Positions 1 to 8,150 of a stretch of 33,526 nucleotides of DNA are shown here, one piece after another. The stretch's first letter is position 1; every line of letters starts with the position of its first letter. The notes under the pieces are model-generated. The model searched no databases. It was given only the letters and a program-made list of their open reading frames with translations, and had not been told where the DNA came from. Both the position numbers and the translations under genes were made by a program. Where the stretch lies: assembly GCA_019115845.1 (NCBI GenBank), contig DXCU01000085.1:1-33526 (forward strand). The letters are read 5' to 3'. Origin of the DNA: Candidatus Rubneribacter avistercoris. GTDB lineage: Bacteria > Actinomycetota > Coriobacteriia > Coriobacteriales > Eggerthellaceae.

Positions 1-552
1 AACCCCATCGGCGCGCACGAAAGCGGGCTTATCGGCGAGGACCCCAAGGGCATCCCGAACAACCTTTTGCCCTACGTGGCGCAGGTGGCCGTGGGCAAGC
101 TCCCGCGCGTGGGCGTGTTCGGCGACGACTACCCCACGCCCGACGGCACGGGTGTGCGCGACTACATCCACGTGGTTGACCTGGCGCGCGGCCATGTGGC
201 GGCGCTTGCTTGGATGGGCGGCAAAGTGGGCACGGGCGAGCCGCGCGGCTTAGGCTCGGTCGCAGGAGAGCCGGCCGCCGACGGCACGCGCCGGGGCGTG
301 GGCATCTTCAATCTGGGCACGGGGAAGGGATCAAGCGTGCTCGACGTGGTGCACGCCTTCGAGCGCGCGTGCGGCAAAGAGCTGCCCTACGAGATCAAGC
401 CGCGCCGCGCGGGCGACATCGCCGAGAACTACGCCGCATGCGACAAGGCACGCGACGAGCTGGGCTGGGTGGCCGAATACGACCTGGACCGCATGTGCGC
501 CGACAGCTGGCGCTGGCAGTCGACGAACCCCGACGGATACGCCACCGCCTAG
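1..552 (+). CDS. galE: UDP-glucose 4-epimerase, C-terminal part (5' end outside window)
   Basis: The reading frame is open from base 1 to the TAG at 550-552. It gives about 183 residues matching the C-terminal half of GalE, the NAD-dependent SDR epimerase that interconverts UDP-glucose and UDP-galactose. Visible family signatures are [15 protein letters not shown] at the left edge, the substrate-loop segment [46 protein letters not shown] and the closing [18 protein letters not shown]. The Rossmann fold and the YxxxK catalytic motif lie upstream of the window. Residues around [20 protein letters not shown] form a longer, less conserved insertion than in E. coli GalE. The product is cytosolic and supplies galactosyl donors for envelope glycans, which fits the convergent LCP cell-wall gene next door. 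Any start codon inside this fragment would be internal to the family fold. Confidence 0.95.
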   Translation, partial: NPIGAHESGLIGEDPKGIPNNLLPYVAQVAVGKLPRVGVFGDDYPTPDGTGVRDYIHVVDLARGHVAALAWMGGKVGTGEPRGLGSVAGEPAADGTRRGVGIFNLGTGKGSSVLDVVHAFERACGKELPYEIKPRRAGDIAENYAACDKARDELGWVAEYDLDRMCADSWRWQSTNPDGYATA

Positions 553-597
553 GCGATCCGCCACGCGAAGCGACCCGCCACGCGAAGGCGAGCGATC

Positions 598-636
598 AAA
601 AAAGCGAGCGGCCTTTTCAAGCCGCTCGCTTTTTTC
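598..636. terminator. Bidirectional rho-independent terminator between galE and the LCP gene
   Basis: A perfect stem AAAGCGAGCGGC / GCCGCTCGCTTT closes a short loop (CTTTTCAA). It is preceded by an A run and followed by a T run, so a U-tract follows the hairpin on either strand. It sits between the 3' ends of galE (+) and the convergent LCP gene (-). Confidence 0.9.
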
Positions 637-722
637 GTGGCGTTTGCCGCACGAACGCTGCGCGCCACAGGCAAACGTTGCGCGTCGCGGGCGAACGGTT
701 GCGCCCGCGACGCGGTTTTGAC

Positions 723-2348
723 CTAGTAGCCGGTCGCCGTGCCGCCCGAGGCGCCGGCGTCGTAGCCGCCGGTGTCGTAGCCGCCGCCCGACGCGGTCCC
801 CGAGTCCACGTAGCCGCCGGCCGCGCCGCCCGAAGTGTCCGCAGAGCCGCCGTAAGAGCCGCTGTCCACGTAGCCGGTGCCGCCCGAGGCGTCGCCGTAG
901 TACGTTGAGTTGTCCACGTAACCGGTTCCGGTGCCGGTGCCAGAGTAGGAGGGGTCCGTGTAGCCCGACGAGTACCCCGGGTCGTAGTAGTAGCTGGAAT
1001 CGTAGTAACCGGAGCCTCCCGAGCTTGCGTCCGTGCCCACGCCGGAACCCGTGCCGTTCAGAGCCTCGGCCTCCGCATACGCCTCGGCCGATGCCGTGAT
1101 GTCGGACGGGTCGCCGCCCGATTCAACGACTTCCATCATCTTCTTCGTGGAAGCGGCGTCGTTGATGACGTAGGACACGCCGTCTATCGTCGCCGTGGTG
1201 GAGGGGAGCATCGCGGAATAGAAGACCAGGTCGCCCTCGTCTTGGAACTGACCGGCCAGCGTGACGATGTCGCCCACCGCCAGATCCGTGGTCACGCACG
1301 CCGTGGCGCTCTGCACCACGCCCGCAAGCTCCATGGCGGACATGGACAGCACCTTGTTGATGATGGCCATGATGAGCGAGCGCTGGTTCGCCGTGCGCGT
1401 GAAGTCGCCGTCCACGTAGGCACGGCTGCGCGCGAACACGAGCGCCTGGTTGCCGTCGAGGTGCTGCTCGCCTTCCTCGATGATGACGCGCGGCCACTCG
1501 GGATGCGCGGAGGTGCCGTCGGCGTCGGGGTCGTCGATGCGCTCGGGAACCACCACGTCCACGCCGCCCACGGCGTCCACCAGGTCCTTCAGTTTGCCGA
1601 AGTTGACCTCCGCGTAATGGGATATCTGGATGCCCAGCAGCTCGTTCGCCTCGCGGATGGCGCCGGCGGCGCCGTCGTAGCTGTAGGCCGCGTTGAACTT
1701 GTTCGTGCCGTAGCCGTCTATCTCTATCTTGGTGTCGCGCGGGATGGACACCATGGTGGCCTGGTTGTTGACGGGGTCCACGCGCACCACGATGTTCGTG
1801 TCCGAGCGATGCGTCTCGTCGACGCTGTCCTCGGCCTCGTCGGTGCCGATGAGCATCATGTAGAACGGATCGGTGAACTCCGCATTGGTGGGGGTGAGCA
1901 TGTCGTTGATGGCGTTGATCTCTTCGTCAGTTTTGTTTCCCCTGGTCAACTGGTCATTGACGGAGTTCTTCCACAGGGCGAACGCCGTTGTGCACCCCAC
2001 TGCCGCCACAATCACCGCGGCTATCACGCCGATGGCTATCTTCTTGCCCTTGCTGGAGCGCTTGCGCGCCGCCGTCGAATACGAGGCGTTGTTGCGCGAG
2101 TACTGGCTTGCGGCCGACTGACGGCTGTACGCCGCGTTGGCGGCGGGGCCTTGGGAGCCGGGGACGTAGGCGGACCGATAGCCGGCATAGCGCTGCGCGC
2201 TGGCCGTTTGGGCGAACTCCTCCGCTTGGGAGCGAGAGGCGATGCGCCCCGACTGGGCGGCCCTTGCCGTGCGGACGGCACGCGCCGACTGGGGAGCGCG
2301 GGACGAGCGAGCCGCCGGATGGCTGGTGCGAGAGTTTTTTGGCGCCAT
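723..2348 (-). CDS. LytR-CpsA-Psr (LCP) family cell-wall glycopolymer ligase
   Basis: 541 residues. LCP proteins transfer lipid-linked glycopolymers onto peptidoglycan on the outer face of the membrane. Order: a cytosolic basic, Ser/Ala/Arg-rich segment (about 1-100), one membrane span (about 104-126, KKIAIGVIAAVIVAAVG), then an extracellular LCP domain (about 165-335). Domain motifs include FYMMLIGTDEAED, HRSDTNIVVRVDP, TMVSIPRDTKIEI, NKFNAAYSYDGA, the VDAVGGVDVVVP segment and LDGNQALVFARSRAYVDGDF. The C-terminal ~110 residues are low-complexity Gly/Ser/Tyr/Asp with repeated GYVDSG-like units, plausibly a wall-spanning tail. The ATG follows GAGGAG by six bases. It is transcribed alone and convergent with galE. 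The family call is firm; which glycopolymer it attaches is not visible. Confidence 0.93.
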   Translation of the reverse strand: MAPKNSRTSHPAARSSRAPQSARAVRTARAAQSGRIASRSQAEEFAQTASAQRYAGYRSAYVPGSQGPAANAAYSRQSAASQYSRNNASYSTAARKRSSKGKKIAIGVIAAVIVAAVGCTTAFALWKNSVNDQLTRGNKTDEEINAINDMLTPTNAEFTDPFYMMLIGTDEAEDSVDETHRSDTNIVVRVDPVNNQATMVSIPRDTKIEIDGYGTNKFNAAYSYDGAAGAIREANELLGIQISHYAEVNFGKLKDLVDAVGGVDVVVPERIDDPDADGTSAHPEWPRVIIEEGEQHLDGNQALVFARSRAYVDGDFTRTANQRSLIMAIINKVLSMSAMELAGVVQSATACVTTDLAVGDIVTLAGQFQDEGDLVFYSAMLPSTTATIDGVSYVINDAASTKKMMEVVESGGDPSDITASAEAYAEAEALNGTGSGVGTDASSGGSGYYDSSYYYDPGYSSGYTDPSYSGTGTGTGYVDNSTYYGDASGGTGYVDSGSYGGSADTSGGAAGGYVDSGTASGGGYDTGGYDAGASGGTATGY

Positions 2349-2543
2349 ATGTTCTCCTCAACGGCTCCTGCGCGATGAGCGCCGCACGACAAGCGGCACG
2401 CCGTCTGCCGTCTCCCCAGTCGGCGAAGGGCATCCGCTGTCATGAGCCTTCGTCTCTACCACTGTCACAAATTGGTGCCCGACCCCCGCCACGCCTCGGC
2501 GTTGTCCGTGGTGGCACGCATAAACTCACCATGTGCGAAAGCC

Positions 2544-2572
2544 ATTGTATCACCGATCGGCGCCGACCATAA
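2544..2572 (-). promoter_or_regulatory. Probable sigma-70-type promoter for the LCP gene
   Basis: Read on the minus strand there is a -10 TACAAT (2544-2549) with an extended TG just upstream, and a weak -35 TTATGG (2567-2572) at 17-bp spacing. It lies about 195 bp before the LCP start, leaving a long leader. No other obvious signal was seen in the 2349-2675 gap. Confidence 0.45.
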
Positions 2573-2675
2573 AATGGGCACGGGCCGGGTACAAACCTCA
2601 CATTTTTCTAAATGACCATCGAAACGTATCCCTGCGGTTACAGGGTTGAGCCGGGCGGGCGGTAGCCTGTGTAGC

Positions 2676-2999
2676 ATGCAACCGGCCACGGGACATAGCC
2701 GCCTGACAGACCCGATCCTCGACGAGGAGCGGCTCTCCCCTGTTCTGGCCAGGAACGTGAAGGCGCTGCGCCTGCGCGCCAAGATCAACAAAAAGCGGTT
2801 CGCCCTCATGATAGGCGTGGGCCGGCCCTTCCTCAACAAGATAGAGAACGGCCTTGCCGACCCGCGGCTTTCCGTCATCACCAAGATAGCCGACGCACTG
2901 GACACGACGCCGGAGTACCTGCTGACCGAGCACGAGGACGCACCCGCGCCCCAGCCCTCGGCCGGCATGCGCCGTCCCGGGCAGCACGCGCGTCTGTAG
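2676..2999 (+). CDS. Small XRE/Cro-C1-type HTH transcriptional regulator
   Basis: 107 residues from the ATG at 2676; an in-frame TTG at 2646 would add ten residues. A helix-turn-helix of the XRE type covers about residues 25-85: LARNVKALRLRAKINKKRFA, LMIGVGRPFLNKIENGLADP, RLSVITKIADALDTTPEYLL. The recognition-helix region carries FLNKIENG in place of the commoner YISRIENG. The tail is Pro/Ala-rich. No ligand-binding domain is present, so it is a stand-alone DNA-binding protein. Neither start has a strong ribosome site. It lies divergent from the LCP gene, so it may regulate it, but no operator was identified. Its target is unknown. Confidence 0.75.
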   Translation: MQPATGHSRLTDPILDEERLSPVLARNVKALRLRAKINKKRFALMIGVGRPFLNKIENGLADPRLSVITKIADALDTTPEYLLTEHEDAPAPQPSAGMRRPGQHARL

Positions 3000-3181
3000 G
3001 GGCGCGGTCGCGGACGGCGGGCGGATGCGCACGGCCGCGCGGTGTGCGCGCACGGTTGCGCGGTTGGTGCGCGGCGGATGCGCATGGTCGCGCAGTGGGC
3101 GCGGGTGCGCGGCATGCACGGGCGCACAGCATGCGGGCGCGGTCAGCCCGCAGGCCGCCTTCGCCAAAGCGCCGGAGCGCA
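3000..3181. repeat. GC-rich degenerate repeat tract
   Basis: A gene-free stretch dominated by GCGC/TGCGC words. A 21-bp unit, GGCGGATGCGCA followed by YGGYCGCGC, occurs at about 3019 and again at about 3073, a 54-bp period. No conserved reading frame is evident in either direction. Confidence 0.4.
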
Positions 3182-3209
3182 AAAAAGCCGCCGTGTCGTT
3201 CGGCGGCTT
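3182..3209 (-). terminator. Rho-independent terminator after tRNA-Arg
   Basis: On the minus strand AGCCGCCG-AACGACA-CGGCGGCT is followed by TTTTTT. It starts 11 bases past the CCA end of the tRNA. Confidence 0.85.
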
Positions 3210-3219
3210 GCATGGCTGG

Positions 3220-3295
3220 TGGCGCCCCCGGGCCGATTCGAACGGCCGACACCCGCTTTAGGAGAGCGGTGCTCTGTCCCCTGAGCTACGGAGGC
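3220..3295 (-). tRNA. tRNA-Arg (anticodon CCT)
   Basis: Minus-strand 76-nt cloverleaf. The acceptor stem is GCCTCCG / CGGGGGC with one G-U pair, discriminator G and an encoded CCA (3220-3222). The D-stem region is TAGCTCAGGGGACAGAGC. The anticodon stem CCGCT/AGCGG closes the loop CTCCTAA, giving anticodon CCT for codon AGG. The T-loop is TTCGAAT. A terminator follows directly. Confidence 0.95.
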
Positions 3296-3304
3296 GTGGT
3301 GGCT

Positions 3305-3635
3305 ATTGTAGCATTAAACGAACCGCAAAAGGTCGCGAGCGTCCTCGATCACCTCATCCGCACCTGCCTCGCGCAGCCGCTCGGCGGTGTGGTAGCCCCA
3401 GGCAACGCCGAGTGAAAACGTCCCCGCGTTGCGCGATACGCGCACATCGCCGGGAGAATCGCCCACATAGACGGTGCGTTTTGGACTGGAGCCCAGCTCG
3501 CGGACGGTGCGCAGCAAACCTGCGGGATCGGGCTTGCGCGGGATGTCCTCGCATTCGCCGTGCACGACTTCGAACAGGCCGGGAAGGTACTCGGCTATCA
3601 CGTCGCGCACGCCTTGGTCGAACTTGTTCGACAGC
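3305..3635. repeat. 331-bp direct repeat, left copy, abutting the IS1634-like element
   Basis: This segment matches 5662-5992 over exactly 331 bp with no gaps. I count seven substitutions, about 98% identity. It contains the last ~107 codons of the gph-like gene plus nine bases past its stop. The right border coincides with the left inverted end of the insertion sequence. The simplest reading is one half of a very long target-site duplication. Confidence 0.85.
3314..3635 (-). pseudogene. Truncated C-terminal copy of the HAD phosphatase gene
   Basis: Minus-strand remnant encoding the last ~107 residues of the protein at 5671-6318. It keeps LSNKFDQGVRDVIAEYLPGL, the KPDP loop and the YVGDSPGDVRVSRNAG motif. 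It lacks the N-terminal DxDGT nucleophile region, so it cannot be an active phosphatase. The frame runs on into the insertion sequence, where a start around 3724 would give a 136-residue chimera with no ribosome-site support. Three of the seven differences from the intact copy change amino acids (A/T, R/S, V/I). Confidence 0.85.
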
Positions 3636-3804
3636 CGGGTATTTGACACTTTAGCGTAGCCTCCCATACATACCGATTTGCATAATCCCTGCCCAGGCGG
3701 GGATTTTTCTTTGCAAAAAGTCAAATTTCCTTGATTTTGTAAGTGGTAAATAGTGGTAAAGTATAGTATAATCAGAATATTGTTCTCGCAGTTGGGAGGC
3801 TGTT

Positions 3805-5565
3805 TTGAGGGTTAAGGTAGCGAAGTCAAAAAACACTGAGAACTACTACGTCATCAAGTCGGTGAGGCAAGGGGAGAAGACCACCTCGAAGGTCGTCGCC
3901 CGGCTTGGCAACAGAGAAGAGATCCGGGAGAAGATCGGCAAGGACGCCGACGTCATGGAGTGGGCCAAGGAGCAGGCGGCGAGGCTCACGCGCCAGGAGA
4001 AGGAGCGCACCCGCAAGGTCGCTCGCAGCTACGACCCAACCAAACTTGTTTCCGACAAGCGTCGTGAGTTTTTGGGCGGCAACGTGTTCATCGAGAGGAT
4101 CATGCGCGAGCTCGGGGTGCCGAAGCTGTGCCGGAGCATCGCCAGCAAGACCAAGATCACCTACGACCTGTGGCCGATCGTGTCGGCTCTTGCGGCGGCA
4201 AGGGTCTTAGAGCCCGGGAGCAAGGCTTCGGCTTGCGAGCTCGCAGGCGCGCTCGTAGAGCAGCCCGCGATCGAGCGCCACCACGTCTACCGGGCGCTCG
4301 ATGTGCTGAGCGGCTCTTGCGACCTCATCCTCTCAGAGCTCTACAAAGCCTCAGAGAAACTCACAAGGCGCAAGAAGAAGGTCCTTTACTTCGACTGCAC
4401 CAACTTCTTCTTCGAGATAGAAAAAGAGGACGACTTCCGCAAATACGGCCCCTCCAAGGAGCGCCGCCCCAACCCGATCGTCGAGATGGGCATGTTCATG
4501 GACGCGGACGGCGTCCCGCTTACGTTTTGCATGGCGCCGGGCAACGAAAGCGAGCAGCTGCTCATGACGCCGCTCGAGCAAAAGATCATCGACGACTTCG
4601 GCATCGACAAGCTTTGCGTGTGCACGGACGCGGGACTGTCCTCCATGGCGAACCGCCGCTTCAACTCGCAAGGCGGCCGGCACTTCGTGACCGCCACTTC
4701 CATCAAGAAAATGAAGCAAGACCTCAAAGGGTGGGCACTTGATCGCGCCGGCTGGTCGGTTGCCGGCTCGAAAAAGACCTTTCGTATCGACGACGTTGAG
4801 GAAAAGGTCGAGGCAGGCTCGCTCGATGGCAAGATCAAAGATATGACCTTCTACAAGGTCAAGCCCGTGCGCGAGAAGGACAAGGACACCGGGGAATGGT
4901 TCGACCAGACCGTCGTCGTGACCTTTTCCTTCAAGCATCGCGACTACCAAAAATCGATCAGGGACGCCCAGATCGAGCGGGCGCGCCGAGCCATCGCGAA
5001 AGACGCGAGCCGCATGGAGAGAAAAGGGGCCAACGACTTCAGGCGCCTTGTGAAGCGCACCGCAGTTACAGCTGAAGGAGAGGTGGCCAAGACCCAAGTC
5101 TATGCCATAGACGAGGACGCCATTGCCGAAGAGGAGCGCTACGACGGCTTCTACGCCCTGGCCACAAGCTTCGAGGACTTGGACGTATCCGACCTTTTGC
5201 GCGTAAACGCCCAGCGTTGGCAGATCGAGGAGTGCTTCCGCATCATGAAGACCGAGTTTGCGGCTCGGCCGGTGTATCTGTCCAGGGAGGAGCGGATCCG
5301 CGCGCACTTCCTCACCTGCTTCATCGCCTTGCTCGTCTACCGCATCATAGAGAAGAAACTGGGCGACAGATACACTTGCTGCGAGATCATCGACACGCTG
5401 CGATCCATGCGGTTCGAGAAGATCGAGGGCGAGGGCTGGGCCCCGCTCTACGCGCGCACCGAGATCACAGATGCGCTCCATGCGGCCTTCGGCTTCAGGA
5501 CCGACTACGAGATCGTCCCGAACGCCGACATGAGAAGAATCTACCGACACGGTAAAAACCGATAG
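3805..5565 (+). CDS. IS1634-family DDE transposase
   Basis: 586 residues, full-length for the family. The start is a TTG preceded by GGGAGG at suitable spacing. The N-terminus, MRVKVAKSKNTENYYVIKSV then KTTSKVVARLG, is the usual family opening. Candidate catalytic acidic residues are D197 (YFDCTNFFFEIE), D275 (CVCTDAGLSS) and E475/E476 (WQIEECFRIMKTEF), consistent with an RNase H-like DDE core interrupted by an insertion. The reading frame is intact with no frameshift, so the element may be active. A 240-bp leader precedes the start, including AT-rich sequence at 3725-3785 unlike its surroundings, where its promoter probably lies. Confidence 0.92.
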   Translation: MRVKVAKSKNTENYYVIKSVRQGEKTTSKVVARLGNREEIREKIGKDADVMEWAKEQAARLTRQEKERTRKVARSYDPTKLVSDKRREFLGGNVFIERIMRELGVPKLCRSIASKTKITYDLWPIVSALAAARVLEPGSKASACELAGALVEQPAIERHHVYRALDVLSGSCDLILSELYKASEKLTRRKKKVLYFDCTNFFFEIEKEDDFRKYGPSKERRPNPIVEMGMFMDADGVPLTFCMAPGNESEQLLMTPLEQKIIDDFGIDKLCVCTDAGLSSMANRRFNSQGGRHFVTATSIKKMKQDLKGWALDRAGWSVAGSKKTFRIDDVEEKVEAGSLDGKIKDMTFYKVKPVREKDKDTGEWFDQTVVVTFSFKHRDYQKSIRDAQIERARRAIAKDASRMERKGANDFRRLVKRTAVTAEGEVAKTQVYAIDEDAIAEEERYDGFYALATSFEDLDVSDLLRVNAQRWQIEECFRIMKTEFAARPVYLSREERIRAHFLTCFIALLVYRIIEKKLGDRYTCCEIIDTLRSMRFEKIEGEGWAPLYARTEITDALHAAFGFRTDYEIVPNADMRRIYRHGKNR

Positions 5566-5599
5566 TTCGGTACCACATTTTTAGTTCTTCGAAAGCAGA

Positions 5600-5643
5600 G
5601 AAAAAGGCCGTATCACCTGGTGCTACACAGGAGATACGGCCTT
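5600..5643 (-). terminator. Inward-blocking terminator at the IS right end
   Basis: An 11-bp perfect stem AAGGCCGTATC / GATACGGCCTT (5604-5614 with 5633-5643) has a partly paired loop. Read on the minus strand it is followed by TTTTTC. It therefore ends transcripts entering from the gph gene and would prevent antisense transcription of the transposase. Confidence 0.7.
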
Positions 5644-5661
5644 GAAAGTGTCAAAGACGGG

Positions 5662-5992
5662 ATTGTAGCATTAAACGAACCGCAAAAGGTCGCGAGCGTC
5701 CTCGATCACCTCATCCGCACCTGCCTCGCGCAACCGCTCGGCGGTGTGGTAGCCCCAGGCAACGCCGAGCGAAAACGTCCCCGCGTTGCGCGATACGCGC
5801 ACATCGCCGGGAGAATCGCCCACATAGATGGTGCGTTTTGGACTGGAGCCCAGCTCGCTGACGGTGCGCAGCAAGCCGGTGGGATCGGGCTTGCGCGGGA
5901 TGTCCTCGCATTCGCCGTGCACGACTTCGAACAGGCCGGGAAGGTACTCGGCTATCACGTCGCGCACGCCTTGGTCGAACTTGTTCGACAGC
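5662..5992. repeat. 331-bp direct repeat, right copy
   Basis: Partner of 3305-3635. It begins immediately after the IS right terminus (…AAAGACGGG) with ATTGTAGC and ends at TTCGACAGC inside the intact gph-like gene, where the sequence continues into the rest of the gene. Confidence 0.85.
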
Positions 5993-6318
5993 ACGCCCAT
6001 CCGCACGCCGCGTCGCTTGAGCTCGGCCAGCGTCTCCGGCATGCGGGGGTACGCCTTCGTCAGCTTGGTGCCCAGATCGGGGTAGAGGGCCTTCCAACGG
6101 TCCATGACGGCCTCGGCCCGGTCGGCGGGCGTGCCCTCCGGGACCGCCTGGTAGATGAGCGCGCGGGCGCCGTTGCCCACGAAGCTGTGGATCTCATCGG
6201 CGCTGCGGCGGGGAAAGCCGAACTCCCCGAGCGCGGTGTTCGTGAGAACCACCAGATCGGGCAAGGTGTCGAGCAGCGTGCCGTCAAGATCGAACACCAG
6301 CGTGTCGAAGCGAGCCAT
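5671..6318 (-). CDS. HAD-superfamily phosphatase, phosphoglycolate phosphatase-like
   Basis: 215 residues starting MARFDTLVFDLDGTLLDTLP. HAD motif I is FDLDGT (nucleophile and acid-base Asp about residues 9 and 11), motif II VLSNKFDQGV, motif III the Lys of RKPDP, motif IV VGDSPGDVRVS. The helical cap lies between about 15 and 85. This order fits the Gph/PGP-like subfamily that dephosphorylates 2-phosphoglycolate or similar small phosphates in the cytosol; substrate cannot be fixed from sequence. The 3' third is duplicated beyond the insertion sequence, leaving this copy intact. The frame is open further upstream, but that would read through tRNA-Gly, so the ATG at 6318 is preferred. It lies between two tRNA genes on the same strand. 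Confidence 0.88.
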   Translation of the reverse strand: MARFDTLVFDLDGTLLDTLPDLVVLTNTALGEFGFPRRSADEIHSFVGNGARALIYQAVPEGTPADRAEAVMDRWKALYPDLGTKLTKAYPRMPETLAELKRRGVRMGVLSNKFDQGVRDVIAEYLPGLFEVVHGECEDIPRKPDPTGLLRTVSELGSSPKRTIYVGDSPGDVRVSRNAGTFSLGVAWGYHTAERLREAGADEVIEDARDLLRFV

Positions 6319-6371
6319 GACATCACCCCATTCAGTAAAAAATCCAAGCCGGAGCTTGGATTGAAGGTTCA

Positions 6372-6446
6372 TGGAGCGGGTGACGGGACTCGAACCCGCG
6401 AATACAAGCTTGGGAAGCTTGGGCCTTACCACTTGGCGACACCCGC
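6372..6446 (-). tRNA. tRNA-Gly (anticodon CCC)
   Basis: Minus-strand 75-nt cloverleaf with encoded CCA (6372-6374). The acceptor is GCGGGTG / CACCCGC with discriminator T. The D-arm is TCGCCAAGTGGTAAGGC. The anticodon stem CAAGC/GCTTG closes TTCCCAA, anticodon CCC for codon GGG. The T-arm is GCGGGTTCGAGTCCCGT. The call is Gly rather than another amino acid because of the anticodon and the G1-C72-type acceptor. Confidence 0.95.
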
Positions 6447-6518
6447 AATGTCAGCACATTATAGCGCAACGGAGCCGGATGGGGCGGGAAAGTGAAGGAA
6501 ATTCGCATTCGATGTTCT

Positions 6519-6531
6519 CGATGTTCTCGGC
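6519..6531. repeat. 13-bp direct repeat, left side of IS30-type element
   Basis: CGATGTTCTCGGC directly precedes the left terminus and recurs at 8151-8163 directly after the right terminus. It overlaps a small tandem GATGTTCTC doublet. Confidence 0.6.
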
Positions 6532-8150
6532 CGTTGATTTGCAATCTCATCCGAACGCTCGGGGTTTTCTCCCACACTCACCCGCACGCGTTCGGCTGAG
6601 TGCGAGAGTTCCTTTCTGGAGGAAGGGCCGCAAGGCCCTGCCGAGAGAAAGGAAGACCATGGAAGGAAAGAAGCAGAAGCGGTACTTCAGGCTCGACAAG
6701 GCCGACAGGGTCGCCATCGAGCGGGGCCTGGACAAGAGGGAGGGCGGTCGCGCGATCGCCCGGTCCATCGGGAGGTCGAACTCGACGGTCTCCGACGAGG
6801 TCAGGCGCAACCGGACGGTGACGAGGGGCCCGGGCAAGGGAGGGCGCGCAGACGCCGTGCCGGACGGGGCCTGCCCGAGGCTGCTCGCATGGCCCTGGGT
6901 GTGCAACGGGTGCGGCAGGCGACGCTACCACTGCTCGAGGCCGTGGAGGTGCGAGTACTCGGCGGCGCGCGCCCAGACGCTCGCCGACGCCCTGCTCTCG
7001 GAGGCCAGGCGCGGCGTGAACGCGCGCGAGGGGGACTTCGAGGCGATGATGGCCGCGGTGCGCGCCGACATGGCGCGCGGGCTCTCGCCCGCCCAGATAG
7101 CCGAGGCGAGGAAGGGGCAGTTCGAGGTGTCGGCCTCCACCCTCTACCGCTGGATAGGGAGCGGCTGCGCCGGCATGTCGAACATGGACCTCAGGCGCAA
7201 GGTGGGCTACAAGCCCCGGAAGGGCGGCTCGGGCGCGAGGCCCACCCCGCACGGGCCCGAGAGGTCCTACGCCGCGTTCCTGTCGCTGCCCGCCGACAGG
7301 CGGGACTCGGCCTGCGAGATGGACTGCGTGATCGGGCTCGCGCGCGACAGGCAGTGCCTGCTCACGCTCTACCACCGCCCCTCGCGCCTGCAGCTCGCGC
7401 TGCTTTTGCCGGAGAAGACGCCGAGCGCGGTGGCCGCCGCGCTCGGCTCGCTGGAGCGGGCGGTCGGCAAAAGGGAGTTCGCCCGCCTGTTCGGGACCGT
7501 CCTCACCGACAACGGGCCGGAGTTCTCCGACTTCGCGTCGATCGAGCGCTCGGCGCTCCCCGGCAAGGCGGCCCGGTGCGAAGCGCACTGCTGCGACGTG
7601 CGCCAGTCCCAGCAGAAGGCCGGGTGCGAGCGCAACCACGTCGAGCTGAGGAAGCTCCTGCCCAAGGGACGCGGGATCTCCTTCGACGCCCTGGACGGGC
7701 GGGACTGCGCCGAGCTCATGAGCCAGCTCAACTCCGAGCCGAGGCCCTCGCTCATGGGGCTGAGCCCGATCGCGATGCCGAGGGCGGCCATGCCGCATGA
7801 GGCAGAGGCGCTCACAGACGCCCTCGGGATGCGGGAGGTGCCCTACGGGAGGCTCGACCTGACGCCGCGGGCCCTGAGCGCCGCCCGGGCGGAGAGGGGG
7901 CTTCCGCCGCTGCTCTAGACGCGCAGGCGACAGCCGAATAGCCTACCGAAGGCCCGTTCGGATGAGTCTGGGAGCAGCTCGGGCGGGCATGGCGGAGCCG
8001 TGCCCTCAGACCCATCCGAACGCCCCCGGGCGCCCTCCCTCCCAGCCCAAAGGCCCAGGCGGCGCGGTCGCTCGGCAGTTCCGACCCGTTCGGCTGACTG
8101 GGAAAACAGCCTTCGCCATCCCGGTGTTCGGATAGCTTTGCAATTCAACC
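6532..8150 (+). mobile_element. IS30-type insertion sequence (about 1619 bp)
   Basis: Ends are related in inverted orientation: left GTTGATTTGCAA then ATCCGAAC, right (reverse complement) GTTGAATTGCAA then ATCCGAAC. The element carries one transposase gene and about 230 bp of non-coding DNA after it. A 13-bp direct repeat flanks it precisely. It lies 85 bp upstream of tRNA-Gly and leaves it intact. Confidence 0.75.
6659..7918 (+). CDS. IS30-family transposase
   Basis: 419 residues from the ATG at 6659, preceded by GAGAGAAAGGAAG. The frame is open further upstream across tRNA-Gly, but that extension is not coding. The N-terminal HTH (about 8-50: YFRLDKADRVAIERGLDK, then AIARSIGRSNSTVSDEVRRN) is the IS30 type. 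It is followed by a Cys-rich segment (CPRLLAWPWVCNGCGRRRYH) common in one IS30 branch. The integrase-core catalytic triad is D222 (EMDCVIG), D284 (VLTDNGPEF) and E324 (KAGCERNH). No truncation or frameshift is seen, so it may be functional. Confidence 0.92.
   Translation: MEGKKQKRYFRLDKADRVAIERGLDKREGGRAIARSIGRSNSTVSDEVRRNRTVTRGPGKGGRADAVPDGACPRLLAWPWVCNGCGRRRYHCSRPWRCEYSAARAQTLADALLSEARRGVNAREGDFEAMMAAVRADMARGLSPAQIAEARKGQFEVSASTLYRWIGSGCAGMSNMDLRRKVGYKPRKGGSGARPTPHGPERSYAAFLSLPADRRDSACEMDCVIGLARDRQCLLTLYHRPSRLQLALLLPEKTPSAVAAALGSLERAVGKREFARLFGTVLTDNGPEFSDFASIERSALPGKAARCEAHCCDVRQSQQKAGCERNHVELRKLLPKGRGISFDALDGRDCAELMSQLNSEPRPSLMGLSPIAMPRAAMPHEAEALTDALGMREVPYGRLDLTPRALSAARAERGLPPLL

Larger units (their letters stand above)
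3636..5661 (+). mobile_element. IS1634-family insertion sequence (2026 bp)
   Basis: Termini match in inverted orientation: left CGGGTATTTGACACTTT and right (reverse complement) CCCGTCTTTGACACTTT, 14 of 17 identical. Both ends abut the 331-bp direct repeats exactly. It carries a single transposase gene and a terminal hairpin. The element sits downstream of the intact gph stop codon, which the duplication preserved. IS1634 relatives are known for unusually long, variable target duplications, which fits. Confidence 0.88.

Noticed and set aside
3000..3181. Possible CRISPR-like or origin repeats
   Set aside because: Only two degenerate units, no spacers of uniform length, no DnaA boxes or cas genes; simple GC-rich repetition.
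5620..6495. A 291-codon plus-strand frame opposite the phosphatase and tRNA-Gly
   Set aside because: It is the antisense shadow of gph and tRNA-Gly in high-GC DNA; no family resemblance or ribosome site.
6371..6658. A long 5' extension of the IS30 transposase frame (about 96 codons)
   Set aside because: It would translate through tRNA-Gly on the opposite strand and across the IS left end; the ATG at 6659 has a ribosome site and matches the family start.
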